NCBI GenBank assembly: GCA_017559825.1
Contig: JAFYQR010000223.1
Span: 21,958-85,957, forward strand
Origin: Thermoguttaceae bacterium
Lineage (GTDB): Bacteria > Planctomycetota > Planctomycetia > Pirellulales > Thermoguttaceae
Length of the DNA: 64,000 bases
Direction of reading: 5' to 3'
In this document: piece by piece, positions 35,924-48,482 of the stretch
How the letters are laid out: every line of letters begins with the position of its first letter
Position numbering within the stretch: the stretch's first letter is position 1
Translations under genes and position numbers: made by a program
Notes under the pieces: model-generated
Database searches by the model: none
Seen by the model: the letters and a program-made list of their open reading frames with translations, nothing else
Told to the model about the DNA's origin: nothing

Positions 35924-37714
35924 TTACAAGAAGATCAGCGTCATGACGACCAAAATCGGGAGCAACGCGCAGACGCTCCAACCGATGTAACCGAAGAAAC
36001 TCGGCATCTTGACGCCGCTTTCCTCCGCGATCGCCTTCACCATAAAGTTCGGGCCGTTCCCGATGTACGTCGTCGCGCCCATCAAGACCGCGCCCAACGA
36101 AACCGCGACCAAGAGCAATTCCCGAATACGAACCCCCGTCGCGGCTTGCCCGGCGGTCAACGTCGCTTCCAGTCGCTCCGCTTCGTCGGTTTTCCCGGCG
36201 GCCTTCAACGCGGCGAGTTCCGTTTCGTCGGCGACGCGGGCCACTTCGAAGAAAACGACGTAAGTCGGCGCGTTGTCGAGAACCGACGAAAGCGAACCGG
36301 TCATCCAGAAGAGTTCCTGCGCTTCGTTCATTCCGATTTTCGCCCCGACGGAGCGCGCGGCGGAGCGAACGTCCCCGCCCTTGACGTTCAAGATTTGCAT
36401 CGGCGCCTGCATGCAAATGAAAATCCCGAAGAAGATCGCGGCGACTTCGATAATCGCGGCGAAATTGAACTCGTTCTCCTTGCGAATCGCGTTCGAACCG
36501 CAAGCGAACGAAACCGCGACCAACGCCAACTGAACGACTTCGCGCAGGAACGTCGGCGGATACCAGCCGGTCTCGACGCCGAAGAGCGCCAAAAACTCTT
36601 GACTCGGCGCCAAAAGCGCGACCGCCAAGACGACGCCGATCAAGCAGAACAGGTTCGGGAAAAGCCCGCGAACGCGGAGCGGCTTGCGGTCGACTTCGTC
36701 GAGCGCTTTGCTCAACCCGGTTTCCTTCGGCCAAAAATAAAAACGGTCGAGGACGTAATAAACCGCGATCAACAGTCCGCAAACGAAGAGCCATTCCTTC
36801 CAAAGCGCGAACGTCCAGAAGAACGCGACGCCGCGCAGGTAGCCGAGGAACAACGGCGGGTCGCCGATCGGAAGCAAACAACCGCCGCAGTTGCAGACCG
36901 CGAAAATAAAGAAAACGACCGTGTGCGCTCGGAACTTCCGCTCGCGGTTCGTTTCGAGCAAGAGTCGAATCAGCAGCATCGCCGCGCCGGTCGTTCCGAC
37001 GAAACTCGCCAACAACGCGCCGACCGCCAAAATCGCGCAGTTCGTTCGCGGCGACGCTTTCAAGTCGCCGGAAATGCGGATTCCGCCGGAAATCGCGAAG
37101 AGCGAGAAGAGCAAGACGACGAACGAAATATATTCGCCGACGATCGCGTTGACGAAAACCGTTCCCGCTTTAACGAACGGCGAAGCGTCCGCGGCGATCG
37201 TCGCGTGCGCCGGCCAGTGCAGGTCGAGCGGAAAATCGCAGAGGAACGCGTAATAACCGAGCGTAACCGCGCCCAAAACCGCCGCGACGATAAAGCGGTT
37301 GCGGTTGCTCTCCCACCAGTGCTCGGTCGCCGGAATCAGCGGCAAAATCGCGATGCAAAGGAGCAAAATAACGAACGGCGCGACCGTCCAAAGGGGCGGA
37401 GTCGGCGGCTCGTTCGTTTCGCTCGCCGCCGTATGCTCCGCTTCCGGAACGCCGCTCGACGCGGTCGTTTCCGCCGCTTCCGTCGTCGCGACCGCCGCTT
37501 CCGCCTCCGGCGTTTCCGTCGTTTCGTCCGCATGAGCGGCGACGGCGGCTTCGTCGCGCGAGCCGTGCGCTCCAAACTGCGCCGCCGTCCACTTTTGCGG
37601 AAGTCCGGCGACCAAAAGGCCGAGATAAACGACGATAACCGCGACGAGCGCCGCTATCGTTTTACGATACGAGGTCGGAGCGTCTTGCGACGCGTCGGGC
37701 TTGCGTTCGGACAT
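35924..37714 (-). CDS. Sodium:proton antiporter, NhaD/ArsB superfamily
   Basis: A 596-residue inner-membrane protein with about 12 hydrophobic segments. One is at residues 22-42, then a periplasmic-type Ala/Glu/Thr-rich insertion to about residue 105, then the transporter proper. IGDPPLFLGYLRGVAFFWTF and NGPNFMVKAIAEESGVKMPS are ion-transporter superfamily hallmarks (NhaD, citrate and arsenite permeases). The likely role is Na+/H+ exchange. The low-complexity loop after the first helix is unusual. Confidence 0.83.
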   Translation of the reverse strand: MSERKPDASQDAPTSYRKTIAALVAVIVVYLGLLVAGLPQKWTAAQFGAHGSRDEAAVAAHADETTETPEAEAAVATTEAAETTASSGVPEAEHTAASETNEPPTPPLWTVAPFVILLLCIAILPLIPATEHWWESNRNRFIVAAVLGAVTLGYYAFLCDFPLDLHWPAHATIAADASPFVKAGTVFVNAIVGEYISFVVLLFSLFAISGGIRISGDLKASPRTNCAILAVGALLASFVGTTGAAMLLIRLLLETNRERKFRAHTVVFFIFAVCNCGGCLLPIGDPPLFLGYLRGVAFFWTFALWKEWLFVCGLLIAVYYVLDRFYFWPKETGLSKALDEVDRKPLRVRGLFPNLFCLIGVVLAVALLAPSQEFLALFGVETGWYPPTFLREVVQLALVAVSFACGSNAIRKENEFNFAAIIEVAAIFFGIFICMQAPMQILNVKGGDVRSAARSVGAKIGMNEAQELFWMTGSLSSVLDNAPTYVVFFEVARVADETELAALKAAGKTDEAERLEATLTAGQAATGVRIRELLLVAVSLGAVLMGATTYIGNGPNFMVKAIAEESGVKMPSFFGYIGWSVCALLPILVVMTLIFL

Positions 37715-37859
37715 TTTATCCCCTTCTCTTCCTTTTTAACGTTGGGAGTCGGCGACGTTTAACGCGGCGCCGCGACTCGGCGTTTTAAGCGGACGACGGC
37801 GAACGACGAACGAACGCGACGTCCCTTTATTAAACGCCGCGTCCGTCGGTCGGTTTCGC

Positions 37860-39059
37860 TCACATCGAGCGGCGGATCCGTTCGAGGTTCCACTCGAGCT
37901 TTTCTTTTTGCGTCATCTTCGAGAAGTCCGGAAGCGGTTCGAACGTTTTCGGCCCCTCGGTTTTGTCGAAGTAGGAGCGACGCGGTTTTTGCGCCGGTTC
38001 GGCTTTTTTCGGCGCGTCGGTTTTCTTCGCGTCGTAACTGGTCGCCGTTTCGGTCGTTTGGAGGTCGTCCTCGAGGGAGCGTTTCGGGCGAATCCCCAAC
38101 TTTTGCAGGTCGCCGTGATACGCTTTCGTCGCTTCGACCGGGCCGATTTGCCCGTCGGCGATAGCGCGCAGGTACTCGATGAAGGTCAGTTGGTGTTCGG
38201 CGTTGTTGATTTTTCGCCCGTACAGCGCGACGCGAGCGCCGTATTTTTTCGCGTCGTGGAGCATTTGGAACGCGTCGAGCGTAGTTCCGGCGCTTCCGCC
38301 GAGAATCCCGACGACGATTTCGGAGTCGTAACGGACGAGGGCTTCCATCGCTTTCGGCCCGTAATACGGAATCTTCAGGAAGACCGGACGCCCGGCGCTC
38401 GCGACGCCCGCCAACGCGCGGACGATATGATCCGACACGAACTTCGGCACGTCTTCGATCGGATTCGTCGGCGCGTTCGGACTGAAAACTTCGAGGAAGT
38501 GTCGGAACCCCTTCTTTTCGGCTTCGAGTCGGAACTCGTTGTACGCGAGGAGCGACTTATAATCGCGGTCGAGATCGTTGTTGAACGTAACGGAGTAGAG
38601 CCCGAGGTCGGCGCCCTTCTTCGCGGCGAGTTCGGCGGGCGAGCATTCGGCTTTGCCGCAAAGCGCGTGGTCGAGCGACGCGGTGCGGAACGGTCGGGAC
38701 GGTTCGGAACCGTAAACGGCGCCGGCGCCGGCGAGCCAAATATCGGTGGCGTCGTTGGCGCGAATCGCCGGAGTGATCGGCGAATTTTCGAAAAGGCCTT
38801 CGCGGAGCGTCAAAACTTCGCTCGTGCTGGAGCTCATAAGAACAATGTCGACGAGCCCTTGCGCGATCACTTCGCGAATTTGAGCGCGGTATTCGTCGAG
38901 CGTTTTGAATTTCGCTTCGGCGCCGTGGCTCTCGGGACTCATCCCGGGCGCGGCGAGGCCGTAGGCCATGTCGGCGTCTTTGGCGTCGGCGAGAATGAAA
39001 TCGTTGCAACTCCGGTCGGCGAGGATGCGCGCAAGTTTTCGATCGAGCGATTTTTGCAT
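37860..39059 (-). CDS. Class I aldolase-like TIM-barrel protein
   Basis: A 399-residue cytoplasmic protein. Residues ~60-310 resemble FbaB/LacD-type class I aldolases: VFLKIPYYGPKAMEAL, whose lysine could form a Schiff base, then VVGILGGSAGTTLDAFQMLH and YGARVALYGRKINNAEHQL near the phosphate-binding site. The last ~85 residues are a charged Lys/Pro-rich tail not found in aldolases. Reaction unknown. It lies 145 nt upstream of the antiporter on the same strand. Confidence 0.6.
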   Translation of the reverse strand: MQKSLDRKLARILADRSCNDFILADAKDADMAYGLAAPGMSPESHGAEAKFKTLDEYRAQIREVIAQGLVDIVLMSSSTSEVLTLREGLFENSPITPAIRANDATDIWLAGAGAVYGSEPSRPFRTASLDHALCGKAECSPAELAAKKGADLGLYSVTFNNDLDRDYKSLLAYNEFRLEAEKKGFRHFLEVFSPNAPTNPIEDVPKFVSDHIVRALAGVASAGRPVFLKIPYYGPKAMEALVRYDSEIVVGILGGSAGTTLDAFQMLHDAKKYGARVALYGRKINNAEHQLTFIEYLRAIADGQIGPVEATKAYHGDLQKLGIRPKRSLEDDLQTTETATSYDAKKTDAPKKAEPAQKPRRSYFDKTEGPKTFEPLPDFSKMTQKEKLEWNLERIRRSM

Positions 39060-39668
39060 AATGAAACCGTTGCTTTAGTATTAATGGCGAAATATCGGCG
39101 GTCGGCGAGAGCGGAACGGAACGTTCGGCTCGACTTCTCGTCGGAGCGTCGGCGCGTATTCGGCGAAGCGTTTGGCGGTCGCTCGTTTCTCGGCGCGAAC
39201 GCTCGACGTTTTCCATTATAAAAAATCGCGGCCAAACGTCAAGAAGCGCGGCGTTCGGAGGCGGCTCGCTTCGCTTTTTTCGCGAAAATCGCTCCGATTT
39301 TAACGATTGCAACGGCGTTTCTCCGGCGCCGCGTTCGTTTTTTTTCCGAGAACCGCTCAAAAAATTTAATCTCTCGCCGCTTCGAACGTTCCTTTCGCCG
39401 AAAAGCGCCGTCGCGACGAAAACGTCCCGCTCGTTCCCCGCGCCTCGAAACGACGACGCTTCGACGTTCGTTTCCCCCGCTCGAACGACGTCGGATTCTT
39501 GCGAGGCGGCCCCGTCGCCCCCTAACGACGCCGCGCCGAAAACGTCCGCCGCCGTCGAGTCGCGAAGAAAAACGCGAGCCGCCCCTTGACGAGCGCCGAA
39601 AATCGAGTAGAATGAGAGGTAGTTTGGCGTTTAAAGACGCTTCGCCTCTTTTCGCGCCGTCTGTTTAA
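39060..39668. other. Gap upstream of tRNA-Arg
   Basis: 609 nt with no supported ORF; contains the tRNA-Arg promoter at 39586-39613. Confidence 0.5.
39586..39613 (+). promoter_or_regulatory. Promoter for tRNA-Arg
   Basis: TTGACG (39586-39591), a 16-bp spacer and TAGAAT (39608-39613), about 55 nt upstream of the mature tRNA. Confidence 0.65.
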
Positions 39669-39742
39669 GTCTCCGTAGCTCAATCGGATAGAGCGTCGGC
39701 CTCCGAAGCCGAAGGTTGCTGGTTCGACTCCAGTCGGAGACG
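39669..39742 (+). tRNA. tRNA-Arg (anticodon CCG)
   Basis: A 74-nt cloverleaf: acceptor stem GTCTCCG/CGGAGAC, D-arm GCTC/GAGC, anticodon stem TCGGC/GCCGA with loop CTCCGAA, so anticodon CCG reading CGG, and T-loop TTCGACT. The 3' CCA is not encoded. It is flanked by its own promoter and terminator. Confidence 0.95.
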
Positions 39743-39747
39743 TTTTG

Positions 39748-39786
39748 CGCTAAGTTTTCGTTTTCGTCGGCTTAGCGTTTTTTTTT
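39748..39786 (+). terminator. Terminator of tRNA-Arg
   Basis: CGCTAAG (39748-39754) pairs with CTTAGCG (39771-39777), followed by nine T. Begins 6 nt after the tRNA. Confidence 0.75.
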
Positions 39787-40053
39787 GCGCCGAACGTTTC
39801 ATTCAAGAAAAAAACGCGCCGTTTTCCGCGGACGCCGCGGCGTTTGTTCTCTTCGCTTCATTTAGTTGAATCTTCATCGCGATTTCCTCCGCTTTCTTCG
39901 TTCGCGACATAACGCCGTCGCCCAAATCGCCGTCGGACGCTAAGTCGCGTTACCGACGCGCTTTCCCTCGTATCGTATTCCGCAACGCCGCGTCGCTAAT
40001 TTCAAGCGGTCTCCGTTTTTTTCAAAATTTTCGAAAAATTTCGCGCGTTTTCG

Positions 40054-40082
40054 TTGTTTTGCGGAAGCGATCGCGTTATAAT
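40054..40082 (+). promoter_or_regulatory. Promoter for exported flavin reductase
   Basis: TTGTTT (40054-40059), a 17-bp spacer and a perfect TATAAT (40077-40082), 90 nt upstream of the start codon. Confidence 0.6.
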
Positions 40083-40171
40083 GACTCGCAACGGCGAACG
40101 TCGCGACGTTCGCCGTTCGTTATTTTCGCGTTTTTTTTAACCGCAACCTTTTCAACGACAAAGGACACGCC

Positions 40172-40870
40172 ATGCAACGTCAAACCGCTCGCCGTCAATT
40201 CCTCGCCGCCGGAGCCGTCGCCGTTTCGACCGCCGCGCTCGGACTCGCCGCCTCGACCGCCTCCGCGCAAGACGCTCCCGCCGGCAAAATCAAAATTATC
40301 GCTATCAACGGCAGCCCGCGCCGCGATAAAACGACCGCCGAAGCGTTGACCAAAGCGCTCGAAGCGGCGAAAGCGGTCGCGCCGGATAAAATCGACGTCG
40401 AACTCGTCAATCTCGTCGACTACAACCTCTTCGCGTCCGAACGACTCTTCGGCGCGGCGGCGGTCAAAGGGGGCGACGAGTACGCGAAACTGAACGAAAA
40501 ACTCGCCGATCCGGCGGTTCGCGGCGTCGTCGTCGGAAGCCCGACGCACAACGGAGCGCCGAGCGCGCTGATCGCGGCGCTCTTCGGGCAAATCGACCAC
40601 TCCGTTCTGCAAGGCAAGATCGCCGGAGCGTTGGCGGTCGGCGGCGCGCGCAACGGCGGGCAAGAGCAAGTCGTCGACGGAATCAACACTTACCTCTTCC
40701 ACGAAGGCGCGATTCTCCCGGGCCCGGGCGGCTCCGGTCGAACCGGCGCCCTCCTTTGGAACCAAAAAGACACGGTCGCGCAAGACGAGTTCGGTCTGAC
40801 GATGGCGCGCGGTTTGGGCCAACGCGTCGCAAAGTTGGCGCTCATCGTCCCAGCCGACGCGCTGAAATAA
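40172..40870 (+). CDS. Tat-exported NAD(P)H-dependent FMN reductase-like protein
   Basis: A 232-residue flavodoxin-fold protein. The N-terminus is a Tat signal (TARRQFLAAGA, RR at 7-8, cleavage near ASA-QDA at residues 31-34). The mature part begins IKIIAINGSPRRDKTT, the FMN phosphate loop, and has VVGSPTHNGAPSALI. Tat use fits export of a protein folded around its cofactor. The electron donor outside the cytoplasm is unclear. No partner gene is adjacent. Confidence 0.8.
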   Translation: MQRQTARRQFLAAGAVAVSTAALGLAASTASAQDAPAGKIKIIAINGSPRRDKTTAEALTKALEAAKAVAPDKIDVELVNLVDYNLFASERLFGAAAVKGGDEYAKLNEKLADPAVRGVVVGSPTHNGAPSALIAALFGQIDHSVLQGKIAGALAVGGARNGGQEQVVDGINTYLFHEGAILPGPGGSGRTGALLWNQKDTVAQDEFGLTMARGLGQRVAKLALIVPADALK

Positions 40871-40888
40871 GCGCGATTTTTAAACGCC

Positions 40889-40925
40889 AAAAAAAACGCC
40901 GGTCGTTTTTAAGGCGATCGGCGTT
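40889..40925 (-). terminator. Second terminator after tig
   Basis: An 11-bp stem with one wobble (40915-40925 with 40895-40905) followed by eight T on the minus strand. Confidence 0.6.
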
Positions 40926-40953
40926 AAAGCGCGCTCTTTACGGCTACAAAAGC

Positions 40954-40989
40954 AAAAAACGCGCCGTCGAGGAATTTCGACGGCGCGTT
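40954..40989 (-). terminator. First terminator after tig
   Basis: A perfect 13-bp stem AACGCGCCGTCGA/TCGACGGCGCGTT with a 6-nt loop and a T-run on the minus strand, about 70 nt after the tig stop. The plus side has four T, so it may also stop the flavin reductase transcript. Confidence 0.75.
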
Positions 40990-41057
40990 TTCGTTCGATT
41001 ATTCAAGCCGCGCTTCGAGAAAACGCGGCTCGAACGTTTCGCTCTAAATCGCTAAAA

Positions 41058-42521
41058 TTAACGAGCTTGCGCTTCGTTGCGAGCGACTTCTTTGACTTCT
41101 TCTTCCGAAACTTCCGGAATTTCGTCTTGTTCGACGGTCGCGGCGGCGCGGTCGATCGCTTCTTCCGAAATCGTTTCCATTTCGAACGGGACTTCGGTGA
41201 ACTCGGCCGCTTCTTGGATCAACGCGATGACTTTGCGTTCGATGATTTGGTTGCGGAGAACGTCCATGTTGCCCGATTTTTCGATTTGAGCGCGAATGCG
41301 ACGCGGGGATTCGCCCGATTGCGCGGCCATCAGCATGATTTCCAAATCGTAGTCGCGTTGTTCGTCGACAATGTTTTCGCTTTCAGCGATCTTTTCAAGG
41401 ATGAAGTGTTCCTTCAACGCTTGAGCCGTCGTCGCGGCGCTGTTTTGACGCAGGAAGTTGATTTGGCGAACGATTTGCGCGTCTTCGAAACCGCTGCGTT
41501 GGAGTTCGTAAATCGCGCGTTGAAGCTCGCGATCCGATTGACGACGGAGAAGCGCCGGCGGGAGCTCCCAGTTCGCGTCGACCGTCAGTTGCTCGGTGAT
41601 TTGACGGCGAGCGCGTTGGCGTTGCTCGTGTTCGAGTTGGCGTTCGAGCGTTTCGAGAACGGCGTCGCGGAAGTCGCCCATGTTTTCGAAACCGCCGAGC
41701 GCGGCGAGGAATTCGTCGTCGATTTCCGGAAGTTCGAGCTTCTTGACTTCCTTGACTTCGAACTTCGCGGCGATTTCTTTACCGCGGAGGTTTTCGTCCG
41801 GAGCGTCGGCGGAAAGGGTCAGCGTCGTTTCGCGAACGTCGCCCGCTTTCGCGCCTTCCATCAACTTGTCGAAACCGGCGATCGAACCGTCGTGGAACGA
41901 AAGGGTCGGACGGATGCGGATCGTTTCGTTTTCGGCTTCCGAAACGACTTTGCCGTCGTGTTCGAAGGTCAGCTTGACGACGACGTAGTCGCCGGCGGTC
42001 GCGGCTTCGTCGGTCGCGACGAGTTTGCCGTAGTTCGTTTGGATGCGTTTGATCGCGGCGTCGACGTCTTCGGCGGAGAATTCGCGAACCGGTTTTTCGA
42101 GCTTGAGGCCCTTCCAGTTCGGAACGTCGAACGTCGGACGAACTTCGACGTCGTATTCGTAAACGAACGGGCCTTCTTCCGGAAGAACGATCGCGCGGAC
42201 GTCGAAGTCCGGCTCGCTAATCGGCGTCATGTCGGCGTCTTCGTTCGCTTGCGTCAAGCTGTCGATGAGAAGCGCGCTCTTGACGCGTTCTTTAACGTCG
42301 GCCTTGAAGCGCTTTTCGATCAGTTTGCGCGGAGCTTTACCGGCGCGGAAACCCGGAATCGCGGCGTTTTCTTGCAGTTCGGCGTATTCGAGTTCGAAAC
42401 GTTTTTCAACGTCTTCGCGCGAAACTTCGACTTTGACGTGGCGTTCGCAGGAGCTCTTTTCTTCAACGTCGATTTTGAGCGTCAGTTTTTCAACGTTTTC
42501 GGTCGCTTCGAAATTTTCCAT
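41058..42521 (-). CDS. tig: Trigger factor
   Basis: Ribosome-associated chaperone and peptidyl-prolyl isomerase. The 487-residue protein has the ribosome-binding domain with the signature GFRAGKAPRKLIEKRF near residue 60, an FKBP-like domain (GDYVVVKLTFEHDGKVVSEA, near residues 175-195) and a long helical C-terminal chaperone domain. The tail is acidic (EIPEVSEEEVKEVARNE). Not followed by clpP, unlike the common tig-clpP-clpX order; instead a double terminator follows. Confidence 0.92.
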   Translation of the reverse strand: MENFEATENVEKLTLKIDVEEKSSCERHVKVEVSREDVEKRFELEYAELQENAAIPGFRAGKAPRKLIEKRFKADVKERVKSALLIDSLTQANEDADMTPISEPDFDVRAIVLPEEGPFVYEYDVEVRPTFDVPNWKGLKLEKPVREFSAEDVDAAIKRIQTNYGKLVATDEAATAGDYVVVKLTFEHDGKVVSEAENETIRIRPTLSFHDGSIAGFDKLMEGAKAGDVRETTLTLSADAPDENLRGKEIAAKFEVKEVKKLELPEIDDEFLAALGGFENMGDFRDAVLETLERQLEHEQRQRARRQITEQLTVDANWELPPALLRRQSDRELQRAIYELQRSGFEDAQIVRQINFLRQNSAATTAQALKEHFILEKIAESENIVDEQRDYDLEIMLMAAQSGESPRRIRAQIEKSGNMDVLRNQIIERKVIALIQEAAEFTEVPFEMETISEEAIDRAAATVEQDEIPEVSEEEVKEVARNEAQAR

Positions 42522-42843
42522 TTTCGTCGTCCTTTTTGCGTGATGTCGCGTTGGCGCCGCGCGGTCGAGAAATTCGACGGCGGCGAAAACAAAGAAGGAA
42601 CGCGGAAACCCCGCGTCGGCGACGCTTGCGAAATCTTCGAATCTTCAAGAAAAAACGAAAGACCTCGAAAACGCCGACGTTTCCCAGGTCTCTTCGATCG
42701 CCGCCGAAAGACGAACGGCGACAAAAAAGGCGCGCCCAAAACACAGGCGCGCCGCGAAATACGCAAGGGCAACGCTAAATGTCTCGGAACAAGCTGCTTC
42801 GAACGAAACCCATGTCCAAAACCGGGAAACCCTAACTAAAAAG
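42522..42843. other. Gap between tRNA-Gly array and tig
   Basis: 322 nt with the tRNA-Gly terminator at 42723-42753. No ORF is supported. Confidence 0.55.
42723..42753 (-). terminator. Terminator of the tRNA-Gly array
   Basis: GGCGCGCC (42729-42736) and its second copy (42746-42753), itself a palindrome, form an 8-bp stem with a 9-nt loop followed by six T on the minus strand. Confidence 0.7.
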
Positions 42844-42916
42844 AGCGGGCGAAGGGGTTCGAACCCTCGACAACAACATTGGCAACGTTGTGCTCTGCCA
42901 ACTGAGCTACGCCCGC
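42844..42916 (-). tRNA. tRNA-Gly (GCC), copy 3 in transcription order
   Basis: A 73-nt cloverleaf: acceptor GCGGGCG/CGCCCGC, D-arm GCTC/GAGC, anticodon loop TTGCCAA giving GCC, and T-arm GAGGG-TTCGAAC-CCCTT. No encoded CCA. Sequence is identical to the two copies upstream. Confidence 0.95.
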
Positions 42917-43005
42917 AAAGTCGTTTCTTTATTTTAAGACGAGAAACCGCGTCTCAACCTCAAAACCCGCCGCCGCCAAAACGAACGTCGAACGCGTTTC
43001 AAGAG

Positions 43006-43078
43006 AGCGGGCGAAGGGGTTCGAACCCTCGACAACAACATTGGCAACGTTGTGCTCTGCCAACTGAGCTACGCCCGC
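43006..43078 (-). tRNA. tRNA-Gly (GCC), middle copy
   Basis: Identical 73-nt sequence to its two neighbours, anticodon GCC, no encoded CCA. Confidence 0.95.
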
Positions 43079-43167
43079 AAGGTCGCTTCTTTATTTAAAG
43101 ACGAGAAACCGCGTCTCAACCTCAAAACTCGCCGCCGCCAAAACGAACGCCGAACGCGTTTCAAGAG

Positions 43168-43240
43168 AGCGGGCGAAGGGGTTCGAACCCTCGACAACAA
43201 CATTGGCAACGTTGTGCTCTGCCAACTGAGCTACGCCCGC
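43168..43240 (-). tRNA. tRNA-Gly (GCC), promoter-proximal copy
   Basis: Identical 73-nt sequence, anticodon GCC; first in the array, about 60 nt from the promoter at 43302-43329. Confidence 0.95.
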
Positions 43241-43301
43241 AAAAGTTTTGCAAGTTAAGAACCTCGAAAGTTGTTTTCGTTAGCCCCAACTCACGGGAAT
43301 G

Positions 43302-43329
43302 ATTATAACCGAGGTTCGCGACAGCGCAA
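43302..43329 (-). promoter_or_regulatory. Promoter for the tRNA-Gly array
   Basis: Minus-strand TTGCGC (43324-43329), a 16-bp spacer and a perfect TATAAT (43302-43307). Confidence 0.7.
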
Positions 43330-43549
43330 GGGGCTTTTTTAAATTTTTTCCAACTTTCTTCCCCGCCCCTCGCCGCGACGCGTCGTTAGTCGCGGTTTTC
43401 CGGGACTTTCACGCGCTTTTAAATTTTAAAACTTTCCGCGCGACGCCGGCGAAGCGACGCGCCTTGTCCCGTTTTTTCATCAAAATCGTTCCAATCAGAT
43501 CCAAACGCGGGTTTTCGCCAACTTTTCTCGCGACTCGCGGCGCGTTTCC

Positions 43550-43578
43550 TTGATTTTTCGCCGTTTCGTCGTTATATT
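43550..43578 (+). promoter_or_regulatory. Promoter for the FHA gene
   Basis: TTGATT (43550-43555), a 17-bp spacer and TATATT (43573-43578), about 70 nt upstream of the ATG. Confidence 0.55.
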
Positions 43579-43649
43579 ATACGGTATACTTAGAAATTTT
43601 GCGTCGCGAGCGGTATTTTCCTCCCGCTCGACGCGTCGAGGACCGCCCG

Positions 43650-44060
43650 ATGAAAATTAGACTCACCATTTACGACGACGAAAAACGCCACTTCTCGCAA
43701 CCGATCGCCCTTCCCTGCGTCGTTGGACGCGGGCGTCAGTGCGACGTCGCGATCGTTCACCCGTTGATCAGCCGCCAACATTGCGAAATTTACCTCGACG
43801 GCCGCCGGATTATGGCGCGCGACCTCGGTTCGCTTAACGGCACGTTCTACCGCGGCAAGCGGCTCGACCGTCCGGTCGAGCTCGCGTTCGGCGACGAATT
43901 TTCGATCGGCGCGCTTTATTTCCTCGTCGAGTCGGTCGACGCGCAAACGACGACGCATCTTTTGGCGGCGAAAAAAGCCGAGGCGGAATCCGAAAAGCCC
44001 GCCGACGACAGCGTCGTCGATCTCGGCAATTTCGACCAAAACGGTTCCGGCGCGTTCTGA
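43650..44060 (+). CDS. FHA-domain protein
   Basis: A 136-residue protein that is almost entirely one forkhead-associated domain, which binds phosphothreonine peptides. Key residues visible: G26-R27 in VVGRGRQCD, S41 and H44 in SRQHCEIY, and LGSLNGTF with N63-G64. The C-terminal ~35 residues are acidic and disordered. The ATG at 43650 has GAGGA upstream. No kinase is adjacent; the partner is unknown. Confidence 0.88.
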   Translation: MKIRLTIYDDEKRHFSQPIALPCVVGRGRQCDVAIVHPLISRQHCEIYLDGRRIMARDLGSLNGTFYRGKRLDRPVELAFGDEFSIGALYFLVESVDAQTTTHLLAAKKAEAESEKPADDSVVDLGNFDQNGSGAF

Positions 44061-44098
44061 ACCGTCGAGTCGGTAAAAAGCGACGCGAAAAAATCCGG

Positions 44099-48184
<4,086 letters not shown>

Positions 48185-48258
48185 TCGCCCGTTCCCCCGC
48201 GACGTTCGAACGTTTTAACCGTTGTTTTTAACGGTTCGTTCGAGCGTCGCCGTTCCGA

Positions 48259-48299
48259 AACGCCGCGTCGGTTAGTTTTTGTTCCGGCGCGGCGTTTTT
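48259..48299 (+). terminator. Terminator after the GH2 gene
   Basis: A 13-bp stem with one wobble (48259-48271 with 48284-48296), a 12-nt loop and a T-run, 75 nt after the stop. Confidence 0.75.
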
Positions 48300-48482
48300 A
48301 CGTTTCTTGCGCGTTTCTGTTCCCGATTTTCTCGTTTTTCTCAAATTTTCCCCAAAAATCTCAAAAAATCGCGACCTTCCGAAATCCGTCCGACGGCGCG
48401 AATCGTCTTCAATAACGAACCCCCGCGACGCCGCATCCTGGGCCGCGTTTTCATTTCCTTCGTTTTTTCCAAGGAACGTCAA

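Larger units (their letters stand above)
39743..40171. other. Gap between tRNA-Arg and flavin reductase gene
   Basis: 429 nt holding the tRNA terminator and the promoter at 40054-40082. No ORF is supported. Confidence 0.55.
42844..43240 (-). repeat. Tandem 162-bp repeat carrying tRNA-Gly
   Basis: Three identical 73-nt tRNA genes at exactly 162-bp spacing. The two 89-nt spacers differ at only a handful of positions and contain an AGACG/CGTCT hairpin, possibly a processing element. Confidence 0.9.
43241..43649. other. Divergent gap between tRNA-Gly array and FHA gene
   Basis: 409 nt with promoters in both directions (43302-43329 minus, 43550-43578 plus). No ORF is supported. Confidence 0.6.

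Noticed and set aside
36146..37762. 538-codon plus-strand ORF opposite the antiporter
   Set aside because: Highly charged Arg-rich product opposite a clear membrane transporter; compositional artefact.
41067..42839. 590-codon plus-strand ORF opposite tig
   Set aside because: Phe/Arg/Asp-rich antisense shadow of trigger factor that also overlaps the tRNA-Gly terminator.
42844..43240. Possible CRISPR array because of regular 162-bp repeats
   Set aside because: The repeat units are tRNA-Gly genes with near-identical spacers; no cas genes and no variable spacers.
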